Positions 32,501 to 40,670 of a DNA stretch of 64,000 nt are shown in pieces. Position 1 is the first letter of the stretch, and each line of letters begins with the position of its first letter. The notes under the pieces are model-generated. The model was given only the letters and a program-made list of their open reading frames with translations. It did no database searches and had not been told where the DNA came from. The translations under genes were made by a program, and so were the position numbers. The stretch is from a virus. The stretch lies in IMG/VR virus record IMGVR_UViG_3300032288_002134, positions 1 through 64,000 of that record; one strand, given 5' to 3'.

Positions 32501-34244
32501 AGACTTCTTCAACTGCTTTGCTTTCGGTAACGGTGCAGAGAGCTACAAGATAAGAGACTCCATAATAGGCAGAGACTTTAACTTAGGAAACAGAATAACA
32601 ACAGTAGCAGCGCAAGACTATAAAGAGTCAAGGCGCATAGCTGACATTACATATAGTGGTGTGTACAACCCTGAGACCAATGTAAACAAACTCAATGAGT
32701 TTAACTCAGGTCTTTTGAACTACAAGAACCTTGAACTGTCATTCGGTGCTATCCAAAAGATGGATGGAAGGGAGACTGATGTATTAGTTCTTCAAGAGGA
32801 CAAGATATCTTATGTGTTAGCCGGTAAGAACCTATTGTCTGATGCTGCTGCCGGTGGTGCTATCACCTCTGTTCCGGAGGTTTTAGGTACACAGATAGCA
32901 AGGACAGAGAAGTATGGTATTAGTTTCAATCCGGAAAGCTATGTTCAATGGGGTTACGATAGATTCTTTACGGATGCCAAGCGTGGTGCTGTACTACAGC
33001 TAAGAGGTAACTCATACAACAGCGATCAGCTTGCTGCAATCTCTGACATGAACATGAGGACATGGTTTAGAGATGAGTTTAATAACTCTTTCAACACTCA
33101 GAAGTTGGGCGGTTATGACCCTTACATGAATGAGTATGTGTTGACTATAAATGACATAGACCTTCCGTTTGAGGTAGAGTGTATCAAGTGTGGTACTACT
33201 CAGACCTTTACTTTTGCTCAAGGCGAAAAGGGTAAAACTATATATAACTATTGCATTGACACAGGAGTATATATAGGTAATGTTACAATTGATTGGTTTT
33301 TAACGTCTATAGATCCTACGTCAAACTTTGTCATAGATGCTACTTATAATGGTATAACTTATTCTAGTGGAGTTCAAAACTCTGCCGGTCAGCTTACATT
33401 CTTAAAGTATCTTACTGAAGGATTAGTGGATATTCAATTGACAGTAACAGGTAATGCGGTAATAAACATCACAGTTGCTTGTCCGGTAAAAGAGCCTTTG
33501 AATTTAGTTCAGGTAGTGTTGACAAACAACTACGAAGCAGGCACAGGTCTTGTTACTCAGTTCTATTATACCAATCCACCATACATCTCACCTACCGGAT
33601 ACAACTTCTTCACTTTCTTGAGTGGTCCAAGTAATCCATTGGTATCATTGTATAGCATCACGTCTGGATTTGTGGGAACAGGAATAATGCCTCCTGAAGG
33701 AGCAACTATGACATTGCAGACAAACATAAATTTCCCTTGGGCTTCTTTTGTATTCGACACTGCTACAGATAGGTTTAAGTATCACAGATCAACAACTTTG
33801 TATAATAACAATAGTGTTGACATGAATGCTTTACTTGCCGTAGCTTCTACTGCGATGCCAATAAGCAATCCTAGTAGTGGCATATATAATGCCCCATTCA
33901 CTGTACCTCCTTCAGTAAATGGAGACTATCTTTATCTGATATGGGATTTGAGGTCATCTACTGAGGTTCAGCTTTGTCAAAGTGATTCGCTTGAGGATGT
34001 GTGCTGTAATTGTATTCCATGTACAGAGACTTGCTCTTATTATGTATTTACCAATCCTGAGACAGCGACAGAGAATGCTATTATAGAGTTTCCATTAGGT
34101 ACTTGCTTTGAGCCTGTATTATTCACTCAGACATTAGAACCTGGTAACTCAATAGGATTTTGCTTATTAAATGATGATAATAATTATGTTATAATACAAG
34201 GCAATCCAATCGTTTATATGGACAATTGCTATTGTGGTTTTTAA
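29589..34244 (+). CDS. Tail hub/stabilisation-type protein, 1551 aa
   Basis: Opens FTRNFVLGKMNKTFDERVVPEGEYIDAMNVRMGSTE, an N-terminal block (K-x-D-ER-x-(V/L)-x-xGEYxDAxNV) I associate with podovirus tail stabilisation proteins of crAss-like phages. The rest is long, strand-rich, beta-propeller-like sequence. The C-terminal 80 residues carry Cys clusters (DVCCNCIPCTETC, CYCGF). The part encoded by about 30.7-32.4 kb is visibly more AT-rich than the flanks, suggesting an exchanged module. It would sit at the tail tip or hub. Confidence 0.65.
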   Translation: MANFTRNFVLGKMNKTFDERVVPEGEYIDAMNVRMGSTEKSEVGVIENTKGNLPLTTLTYTDGTPLSTEARCIGAIDDSARETIYWFVHDPNFSKSNTGKLDLVVSYNISTLILTYHIVSVDDGGGVNTTLNFNPQYLITGVDLIENLIFWTDDYNQPRFININRNYDNPDGAGIDYNGQPAILAESILVIKKPPVTSPSITLLNTIGQENYLSDRFICFAYRYKYADGEYSATSQWSEPAFVPQSFNFSSNNYLNEGMTNEYNAVDIFYNSGGPLVVGIDLLFKQATNNIIKVIEKIDKVVAGLSDNTTYSYFFNNSKIFTILSESELLRLYDNVPRLAKAQTVMGNRLMYGNYVDGYDVPTRMDYYTQLVSENINITEVPTSLDSVTYNIDTTHIVLNAALNIFLAGINFNSGSSIELNITIIHDSFTGTPITHTEQTPATNIQFSIYLQNNYTSVYDFATSVEFQEAIGTSLPGGNIQVVYNPTPGGDNSCDGNTLTDRFNCFLPLTLDAFIKYESGINAPGQAILITTSPSSDIITLSILAMRYVDNPSSITQSFYEYYRITNYNVYYSTLGVPKSLHSNRGYEIGIIYMDEFNRATTTFCSPNNTVFVPCEYSKYANSVTVNIPPTQVAPPWAKRYKFVCKADMAGYETIYSYIYYKNNSSFWFLLLGESARKVEVGDRLIVKADSSGPTNQCIYVTVLEKEAKQANTIPSLNSNPEGVYMKIISTELNVSLPTVTRYSNDEIKSVSQGVPELELLVNIPGTNPLQPTWTYIDFANGIPRGSKVSFGLYSRIPGDLFCNQRNFPLNAQYSSFIKDFTSNADYDSFYDWFVSSNIEYYIGGNFLPGLGPIPNPPFPGYNPEYDVVYRFDRNVITNKLVLRFKGLKACNAWFPNEYTSSLNKMYYSVTYPLNINPFIFETMPLDTLPDVFYENNLSFPIDVDGNHLSNGAAGDQSQDIALGIPAIIQTDFFNCFAFGNGAESYKIRDSIIGRDFNLGNRITTVAAQDYKESRRIADITYSGVYNPETNVNKLNEFNSGLLNYKNLELSFGAIQKMDGRETDVLVLQEDKISYVLAGKNLLSDAAAGGAITSVPEVLGTQIARTEKYGISFNPESYVQWGYDRFFTDAKRGAVLQLRGNSYNSDQLAAISDMNMRTWFRDEFNNSFNTQKLGGYDPYMNEYVLTINDIDLPFEVECIKCGTTQTFTFAQGEKGKTIYNYCIDTGVYIGNVTIDWFLTSIDPTSNFVIDATYNGITYSSGVQNSAGQLTFLKYLTEGLVDIQLTVTGNAVINITVACPVKEPLNLVQVVLTNNYEAGTGLVTQFYYTNPPYISPTGYNFFTFLSGPSNPLVSLYSITSGFVGTGIMPPEGATMTLQTNINFPWASFVFDTATDRFKYHRSTTLYNNNSVDMNALLAVASTAMPISNPSSGIYNAPFTVPPSVNGDYLYLIWDLRSSTEVQLCQSDSLEDVCCNCIPCTETCSYYVFTNPETATENAIIEFPLGTCFEPVLFTQTLEPGNSIGFCLLNDDNNYVIIQGNPIVYMDNCYCGF

Positions 34245-34254
34245 AATTTAATCA

Positions 34255-35202
34255 ATGCCTACTCAACAAACATACTACCTTAACGGTCCTACATTAGCAA
34301 CTGCTACAGCAGTGTTCTTAGATTCGGGAATGACTACCTGCGCTCCGGATGGATACTACTTTGATGGCACTATAGCAAGACAGCAATTTAGTTGTAGCCT
34401 ACTACCGGCAGAGGCTTGTCCTACTTGTGGTGATCCATGTAAGGATTCGATAGACGAGCTTGTATCTAACGAAGGTGTTTACTATGTTACCTTTGATGCA
34501 GGTACGACCATATATGATACCGGTGCTATAATAATTGCATTTGCAGTTGATAGCGGTTCAGTTAATGGTATAAGAGTAAACTTTGATGGTGTATTATACA
34601 ATGAGCTTAGTTCTCCAATATATGGCTACTTAGCAGGAACGCCAAGTACAGCATTTACTTATATAGGTACTGTTGCAAATGATTGTGGTATAGAAGGCAC
34701 TACATTTACTTTGGATGAATATGCTTATCTACCTCCTCCTCCTGCTTATGTTCCAATGGGTAGCACTACAAACATAACTGTTACAGCAGGAGAGATGCAG
34801 TTGACTCCAGGAGATCCTGGCGTATGTATCATGGTTATACCTAAGCCTACTACAATACCAAATACCATTGACATAACGATTGTCGGTCCTTGTCCTACGT
34901 CAACTGCCATCATAAGTGTGTCATGTCCGGTAAAGCTACCATCATTCCAAAGTACATTGGGAGTAACTGCGGTTGTTACTGCTATCTTTTGTATCTTACC
35001 TTTTGCTTATACCTACTATGTAGCTCCGGTAAATGGTGATGGTGTAACATTAGGATTGTACGACTGGGTATTCTCGGATATAAACGGAGCGAATGTGTTA
35101 CCTGATGGGTTCTACCGATCTCCGGCAGTACCTGTTCCTTTTGACACCTATGAGGTACAGAACGGTGTTATCGTAGCGTTCCATAGTTATTGTGCATTAT
35201 AA
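34255..35202 (+). CDS. Cysteine-rich structural protein, 315 aa
   Basis: Strand-rich. EACPTCGDPCKDSID contains a Cys cluster like that ending the upstream hub protein (CCNCIPCTETC), and VSCPVKLPSF resembles VACPVKEPLN of the hub. These shared blocks suggest that the two proteins carry related domains and act together. Tail tip or fibre role inferred. Confidence 0.5.
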   Translation: MPTQQTYYLNGPTLATATAVFLDSGMTTCAPDGYYFDGTIARQQFSCSLLPAEACPTCGDPCKDSIDELVSNEGVYYVTFDAGTTIYDTGAIIIAFAVDSGSVNGIRVNFDGVLYNELSSPIYGYLAGTPSTAFTYIGTVANDCGIEGTTFTLDEYAYLPPPPAYVPMGSTTNITVTAGEMQLTPGDPGVCIMVIPKPTTIPNTIDITIVGPCPTSTAIISVSCPVKLPSFQSTLGVTAVVTAIFCILPFAYTYYVAPVNGDGVTLGLYDWVFSDINGANVLPDGFYRSPAVPVPFDTYEVQNGVIVAFHSYCAL

Positions 35203-35212
35203 AAAATAAAAC

Positions 35213-36037
35213 ATGGCAGTAATAGAAAATTTTTATACATTAACTTATAGTCAGGCTGTTACCGGTTGGGTATCATTCTATTCCTTCAATCCGGATTGGA
35301 TGATAGGGATGAATCAATATTTCTATACCTTCAAAGGTGGCAATCTATACAGACATAGCGTTAATACGTTCAGAAATACATTTTATCAGCCTTGGTGGAC
35401 TTTAATGGGAGATAAGGCAGGTTCATTTACTCCTACGTCATTGACGAGTGTGTTCAATAATATACCACTTGAGAATAAGTTGTTCAAGACTTTAAACCTT
35501 GAGGGTGACTCTGTATGGGATGCCACACTTACAACGGACATACAGTCATCAGGATTTATTGACAGCAAATGGTTTGAGAAGAAAGAGCAGTCGTACTTTG
35601 CCTTTGTAAGAAATGACAAGACCGGTGAGTTGTCTATACGAAGCACGAATGGTATCGGTAAGAGCTATCAAGTGAATGTAGCAGGTGATACCATAGACTT
35701 CTCTATCAATCCATTGGTTGACATTGGGTCTATTATAAGCATAGGTGACTACTTGTATTTCTCATTGCCTCCTTATACTGCTATACAGTTAGCAGGTAGC
35801 GTATTGCAGATAAACAGAAACTATCCGGCAGGTATAAACCAATTAGTGATAGACATCACTATTCCTGGTGCTATTCCTATTCCGGTACAAGATGCTTATT
35901 ATCTGTACACTAAGAACTCTGTGGCAGAGTCACATGGTGTATTGGGTCACTACTGTGTGTTCAAGATTGACAATTTCTCAAAAGATAAAATAGAATTATT
36001 TGCAGTTGAGTCAGAAGTTATGAAAAGTTATCCATAA
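35213..36037 (+). CDS. Structural protein of the tail region, 274 aa
   Basis: Opens AVIENFYTLTYSQAVTGWVSFYSFNPDWMIGMNQYFYTFKGGNLYRH. The SF-x-PD-W-x-x-x-NxxFYTFKxGxLYRH block resembles proteins found downstream of tail hubs in crAss-like relatives. Beta-rich throughout. No enzymatic motif. Confidence 0.55.
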   Translation: MAVIENFYTLTYSQAVTGWVSFYSFNPDWMIGMNQYFYTFKGGNLYRHSVNTFRNTFYQPWWTLMGDKAGSFTPTSLTSVFNNIPLENKLFKTLNLEGDSVWDATLTTDIQSSGFIDSKWFEKKEQSYFAFVRNDKTGELSIRSTNGIGKSYQVNVAGDTIDFSINPLVDIGSIISIGDYLYFSLPPYTAIQLAGSVLQINRNYPAGINQLVIDITIPGAIPIPVQDAYYLYTKNSVAESHGVLGHYCVFKIDNFSKDKIELFAVESEVMKSYP

Positions 36038-36053
36038 TTTATATCTTTGTTTT

Positions 36054-36458
36054 ATGGAAGTTAGAAAGATACAACACGATGACTATGACAATATTCTTGT
36101 CAAATGGTGGAACGACTGGGCGTGGGATGCTCCAACGAGAGACTTCCTACCGGACAATGGTGAAGGTGGTATCATAATCTATGACGAAGATATACCTGTT
36201 TGTGCCGGATACATATATGTGACCAACTCAAAGGTGGCATGGGTAGATTGGGTCATATCGAACAAGGAATATAAAAAAAAGCCACAAAGAAGTGAGGCAA
36301 TTAAGTTATTGGTATTAACTTTGACAGAAATAAGTACTAACTTAGGGAGCAAATATTGTTACGCATTGATTAAACATAAAAGCCTTATAGAGGTCTATCA
36401 AGAACTTGGATATATCAAGGGAGATGACTATGTAGGGGAAATGATAAAAATAATATAA
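36054..36458 (+). CDS. GNAT-type N-acetyltransferase
   Basis: 134 residues. VRKIQHDDYDNILVKWWNDW (strand and helix), GGIIIYDEDIPVCAGYIYVTNSKVAWVDWVISNKEYKKKPQRSEAIKLLVLTLTEISTNLGSKYCYALIKHKSLIEVYQELGYIKGD reads as the GNAT order of strands 2-4, the acetyl-CoA loop region (KKKPQRSEA in place of Q/RxxGxG/A), helix, and Y-x-x-LGY at the end. Substrate unknown. TATCTTTG at 36042-36049 ends 4 nt before the ATG. Confidence 0.65.
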   Translation: MEVRKIQHDDYDNILVKWWNDWAWDAPTRDFLPDNGEGGIIIYDEDIPVCAGYIYVTNSKVAWVDWVISNKEYKKKPQRSEAIKLLVLTLTEISTNLGSKYCYALIKHKSLIEVYQELGYIKGDDYVGEMIKII

Positions 36459-36460
36459 CT

Positions 36461-37312
36461 ATGGCAGCAGGAACGGCAGCAATTATCGGAGCAGTATCTA
36501 GTGGTGTAGGTGCTGTGATGTCTTTCGCTCAGGTAGCGGAACAGCAAAAGAATATACAGAAGGCGCAAGAGTCAGCAGCAAAATTCATGTCTGAGGCTCG
36601 CAAAAAGATTGAGGTCAACTATATGGACCAACTATCTATAAACAAAGAGCCGTATGAGCTACAGAGAGAGGCTCTGTTGTCATCAGGTGCGCAGGCTATA
36701 CAAGCAGCAGCCGAAGGTGACAGAGGCGCAGCAGCAGCAGCCGGAAGGGTTCAGATGGCACAGACTGAGGCTCAAGGTCAGATAAGAACAGAGATGGGTA
36801 AGGAGCTATCCGACTTAGAGAAGCTATCAGCTCAGGAGGAGTCAAGACTTAGAGATATAGGTGTACAGTTGGACTTAGGTGAGGTTGAGGGAGCGCAGAG
36901 AGCTATGGCTGATGCTGAGGAGGCAAAGGCTAGGTCTATGACACAAGGCTTTCAAGGATTACAAGGCATAGCTACAAACGTAGCACAACTCGTTCCATTG
37001 TATATGCAGACAGGAGCAGGCAAGGCTTATGATAAGTCTGAGGCTGCTTACAAAAATGCTGCTGCTACAGAAGGTGGTTTATCTAAAGCGTTTTATGACA
37101 AAAATAATAATCCATTGTCATATCAACAAGCGATGTCAATAGCTAAAGGTGAATCAGGATTAGGTACTATGCAGCCAAATAGATTCTATGATTATACTAT
37201 TGGTAGAGGTAAGGATTATTTCAATGTAGATTGGTCTCAATCACCAACAGGATATAATCCAAATCAAAATCAAAATCAAGCTCCAACAATGATAGCTCCT
37301 TGGTTAAAATAA
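36461..37312 (+). CDS. Internal virion (ejection) protein, 283 aa
   Basis: N-terminal hydrophobic Gly/Ala segment (AAGTAAIIGAVSSGVGAVMSFAQVAEQQ) then a long Ala/Glu/Gln coiled coil (AAAAGRVQMAQTEAQGQIRTEMG). This layout is that of small podovirus internal core proteins such as T7 gp14, which are ejected and insert in the host envelope. It is followed by three larger genes in the same direction, completing a typical core-protein set. Confidence 0.65.
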   Translation: MAAGTAAIIGAVSSGVGAVMSFAQVAEQQKNIQKAQESAAKFMSEARKKIEVNYMDQLSINKEPYELQREALLSSGAQAIQAAAEGDRGAAAAAGRVQMAQTEAQGQIRTEMGKELSDLEKLSAQEESRLRDIGVQLDLGEVEGAQRAMADAEEAKARSMTQGFQGLQGIATNVAQLVPLYMQTGAGKAYDKSEAAYKNAAATEGGLSKAFYDKNNNPLSYQQAMSIAKGESGLGTMQPNRFYDYTIGRGKDYFNVDWSQSPTGYNPNQNQNQAPTMIAPWLK

Positions 37313-37337
37313 ATAGGATTGGTAATAAGTTTAAATT

Positions 37338-38687
37338 ATGAGAGAGGATTATATAGATTTCTTATTTTATCTAGCAAAACAAGAAAAATATCCTGGAAGC
37401 AGAGATGAGTTTGTAGAAAAAATACAGACCGATGACTCTTATTTTAAATATGCTCTCTATATGGCTAGGAATAATAAAGATCAATACAAAGGTACTGACG
37501 AAGAGTTCTCTATTGCCATAGGTAAAACAAAGCCTCAAAGCACTCAGCCAGAAACGGTAGCTACAGAAGAAACTGCTAAGGCAGAACCTACTACAACAGA
37601 GCCTGCTAAGGTAGAACCTACTAAGGTAGAGCCTCAGGCAACTGAGACTGTAACTGCTAAGGTAGAAGAGCCGGTAAAAGAGGTAGAAGCTCCAAAAGAT
37701 GAGGTTGTAAAGAAAGAAATGCCTATTGGTGAGAACCTACTTCCTATTACCGAGAAGACAGAGGTCAAATCTGTTGAGACACCAAGTAACAAATTAGTTG
37801 TAAAGTCAGAGAAGAAAGAGGAAGTAAAAGAGAAGCCAAAGCCAGAGGGTAAACCTCAGATGCAGGTAAAGGATATAACGAAAGAAGAGCCTAAGAACTT
37901 GAAAGTTAAACTAAGGGATATTGAAACAGTTCCTTTTGAACCTAGCAAGAAATATAAGCCTTATGGTGAGAAAGGTCCTGATGTCTATTATTATGAAGAC
38001 TACGACCAATATGTAATAAAAGAAGGAGACAAGAATATCATAGCTAAGAAAGGCTCTGATAAATATAACGAGCTTGATAGTAAAATTGGAGAATCTGTAA
38101 AGGGAACTAAATATGGGAAAGGAGAATGTCCTGAGTATCAAGGTGGCTGTCCAAAAAATATAGATGAAGTAAGAGAGTATTTTCAAAAAAAAGGTAGAGG
38201 TAGCTATGAAACAATTATTGTTGATAAAGAAGCAAATTTAGTGGAAGAAATTGATGGTTTTCTAACTCAATTGAATCCTGAAACAAAAAAAATTGAAAGA
38301 CTTGAATATCCTAGTTCTATGATAGAATCATACGAAAGTGGAGAATATAAGAGAATAGGTAAAACACGCAGATACGTTGCAGAAGAACCCCCTAAAAGCG
38401 AAAGATTTAGTATATATAAACCTTTTGGAGAAAATGGAAGATCATTTATATATGATAATAATACAGAGGTTATAATGCAAGAAACGGATGATAAAATAAT
38501 GTCAAAAGATGGTAAACCTATGACTACATGGATAGATATACCAATGCCAGAACCAGAATACAAAGAAGCAAAAGCTCTTATAGAAGGTCTTAAATTTCAA
38601 AAAGAGAAAGGTTCTAAGAATACTTTTGTACCTTTGACAACAACACCAGGAATGCAAGAATGGTCACCTATTCCAAATAAAAAATAA
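37338..38687 (+). CDS. Internal virion protein candidate with E/K/P-rich repeats, 449 aa
   Basis: Residues 1-55 (MREDYIDFLFYLAKQEKYPGSRDEFVEKIQTDDSYFKYALYMARNNKDQYKGTDEEF) hold two copies of an F-x-x-x-I/F-like helical motif related to the start of the giant protein downstream. A repetitive TAKAEPTTTEPAKVEPTKVEP linker spans about 70-150. The C-terminal part has two YKP(Y/F)GE-K/N-G blocks (about 210 and 355), i.e. an internal duplication. Probably part of the internal core. Confidence 0.55.
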   Translation: MREDYIDFLFYLAKQEKYPGSRDEFVEKIQTDDSYFKYALYMARNNKDQYKGTDEEFSIAIGKTKPQSTQPETVATEETAKAEPTTTEPAKVEPTKVEPQATETVTAKVEEPVKEVEAPKDEVVKKEMPIGENLLPITEKTEVKSVETPSNKLVVKSEKKEEVKEKPKPEGKPQMQVKDITKEEPKNLKVKLRDIETVPFEPSKKYKPYGEKGPDVYYYEDYDQYVIKEGDKNIIAKKGSDKYNELDSKIGESVKGTKYGKGECPEYQGGCPKNIDEVREYFQKKGRGSYETIIVDKEANLVEEIDGFLTQLNPETKKIERLEYPSSMIESYESGEYKRIGKTRRYVAEEPPKSERFSIYKPFGENGRSFIYDNNTEVIMQETDDKIMSKDGKPMTTWIDIPMPEPEYKEAKALIEGLKFQKEKGSKNTFVPLTTTPGMQEWSPIPNKK

Positions 38688-38694
38688 ATAATAT

Positions 38695-40659
38695 ATGCCA
38701 ACATATTTCGGTTACGTTGAAAGAGAAGCGGATAGCTATATAAATTGGGCAGAGATAGGCAAGGGTATCTCTGACACTGTCAATGAGATAGACAAGGTAA
38801 GGAACGAGAAGAAAGCAGCACTTGACCAGGTGTCAAGAGACTTCCAAACAAAGCTCTCCGAATACCCTTCCGGTCAGGATAAGAATGCAAATAGATTTGC
38901 ATATAACTATAGCGACAATGCTTCTCAGTTTATGCTTATGCAACAGAGACTTTTAAAGCAAGGTAAGCTAAAACTAAAAGACTATCTTAACAATACTCAG
39001 AACATAATGGATGACACTGAGACTGCTTTCTCTTTGGTAAAGACATATCAGGAGCAGTACGGTAAAAAGATGGAGCAGTACCGGAATGGAGAGATATCAA
39101 TAGCAGAGGTAGAGAACTTTGCTCTTATGGAAAGTTTTGGTGGCTTTACAGACACTGACTTGTATATCAATCCACTAGATGGCTCTGTAAATCTTGCAAA
39201 GTCAAAAATAGAAAGAGTAGCTGGGAAAGAGGTAAGGACAATGGCTGAAGGTCAGGAAAATGTTATGAGTGTAGGAGTAATGAAGCAACTAATGAATACT
39301 CCTATACCAAGATATAACATGGAGAAACAAAGTACAGCCATAGCGGATGGTCTTGGAAAAGAGATACAGATAATGATGGAAGGTGGCTTAATAACATCTT
39401 ATGAGGATATAAGAAGACGTATCTCTACAAAAGGCGCACTACAATCAAATGATCCGGATGTAATTTCAGAGGCTTTGATAAATGCAGGTATAAATACAAG
39501 TGGTATATCTCTTACTGAGATTACTAAGAAAGAAGACCCAACGACAAAGGCACAAATAGAAGTAAAGACAACAAAGACATTTGATGGTAGAGAGGATGAG
39601 TTAGCATCTGAATATGTAAGGATAAAAGGTAAACCTAAAGAACAACGTACTCAAGATGAAAGTAATTTATTTTTTCAAGTAGAGAAGTCTTTAAAAGACA
39701 GTGAAAAAATGATTGCTTCTTATGATGAAACTTTAAGAGGAATTGTACAATCTAACCTTAACACGCCATATAATTATATGTCTGCATTGAGGGATAACAA
39801 TGTAAAAAACTCACAGAATAAGCAATTGTACAATGGTTATACTTTCGATGCTAAAGAGAGAGATAAGAATCCAAATTTGATTTTGGCAAAATATGAAAAT
39901 GGAACTATAACCTATGAGCTTACTCCTGAACAAAAGAAGGATGCTGAAGATGCTGTGATGGAACAAGCCGAGATGAGGCTAGATATAAAAGAGGAATACA
40001 AGGCTACCTATAAGACTCCGGAACAGATAGCTGAAGAAAATGCTATAAAGCGTCAGGAGTTAGCGATTAAACAACAACAAGCTAATAATCGAGAGATTCC
40101 CGAATGGCAATATAAAGCAGCTAAAGAAGATAAAGAAATTGTATATGCTGCTAGGCTTATTGCAAATTTATATAATGGAACAGATGCTGAAGTAGAAACA
40201 GCTATTGAGCATTTTAAAGGAGACGAATCTTTGGGCATAAAAGACATAATAAGAACTGATGAAGGAATTAAAATAATATATGATTGGACCGATCCAAACA
40301 GAATACCAAAAGGAGAGGATTATTTTTCTTTTTATACATCAGGAACTGATAATCCTGTAGGTAATTTACAATTTTACGATCGTATTTCAAAAGCATTAAC
40401 ACCTTCAAAGCAAAAAGATAGAGAAGGGTTTATTAATAGAGGTAGAGAGGTATTAAAACCATACGAAGGACATCCTAACTTAAAGGTTTTAGCAAATCCT
40501 AAAAGCCTTTGGTGGGATATGGATGGTAAAGTTGGCGAAACTCCAATTATAAAAGAAAGATTAAATAGAAGATTAGGATTATCAGGAGCTTATGTGACTG
40601 GTTCAGCAGCAGGTACAGGGGGAACAGGTGGTGCAAGCAGATTCAATAAAAATAAATAA
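38695..40659 (+). CDS. Internal virion protein candidate, 654 aa
   Basis: Almost entirely helical and highly charged, with a disordered Gly/Ala end (GSAAGTGGTGGASRF). No enzymatic motif. It lies between the repeat-rich protein and the giant polyvalent protein, corresponding in position to mid-size podovirus core proteins such as T7 gp15. Codons in the last third become AT-richer. Confidence 0.55.
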   Translation: MPTYFGYVEREADSYINWAEIGKGISDTVNEIDKVRNEKKAALDQVSRDFQTKLSEYPSGQDKNANRFAYNYSDNASQFMLMQQRLLKQGKLKLKDYLNNTQNIMDDTETAFSLVKTYQEQYGKKMEQYRNGEISIAEVENFALMESFGGFTDTDLYINPLDGSVNLAKSKIERVAGKEVRTMAEGQENVMSVGVMKQLMNTPIPRYNMEKQSTAIADGLGKEIQIMMEGGLITSYEDIRRRISTKGALQSNDPDVISEALINAGINTSGISLTEITKKEDPTTKAQIEVKTTKTFDGREDELASEYVRIKGKPKEQRTQDESNLFFQVEKSLKDSEKMIASYDETLRGIVQSNLNTPYNYMSALRDNNVKNSQNKQLYNGYTFDAKERDKNPNLILAKYENGTITYELTPEQKKDAEDAVMEQAEMRLDIKEEYKATYKTPEQIAEENAIKRQELAIKQQQANNREIPEWQYKAAKEDKEIVYAARLIANLYNGTDAEVETAIEHFKGDESLGIKDIIRTDEGIKIIYDWTDPNRIPKGEDYFSFYTSGTDNPVGNLQFYDRISKALTPSKQKDREGFINRGREVLKPYEGHPNLKVLANPKSLWWDMDGKVGETPIIKERLNRRLGLSGAYVTGSAAGTGGTGGASRFNKNK

Positions 40660-40670
40660 AATATAATAAA

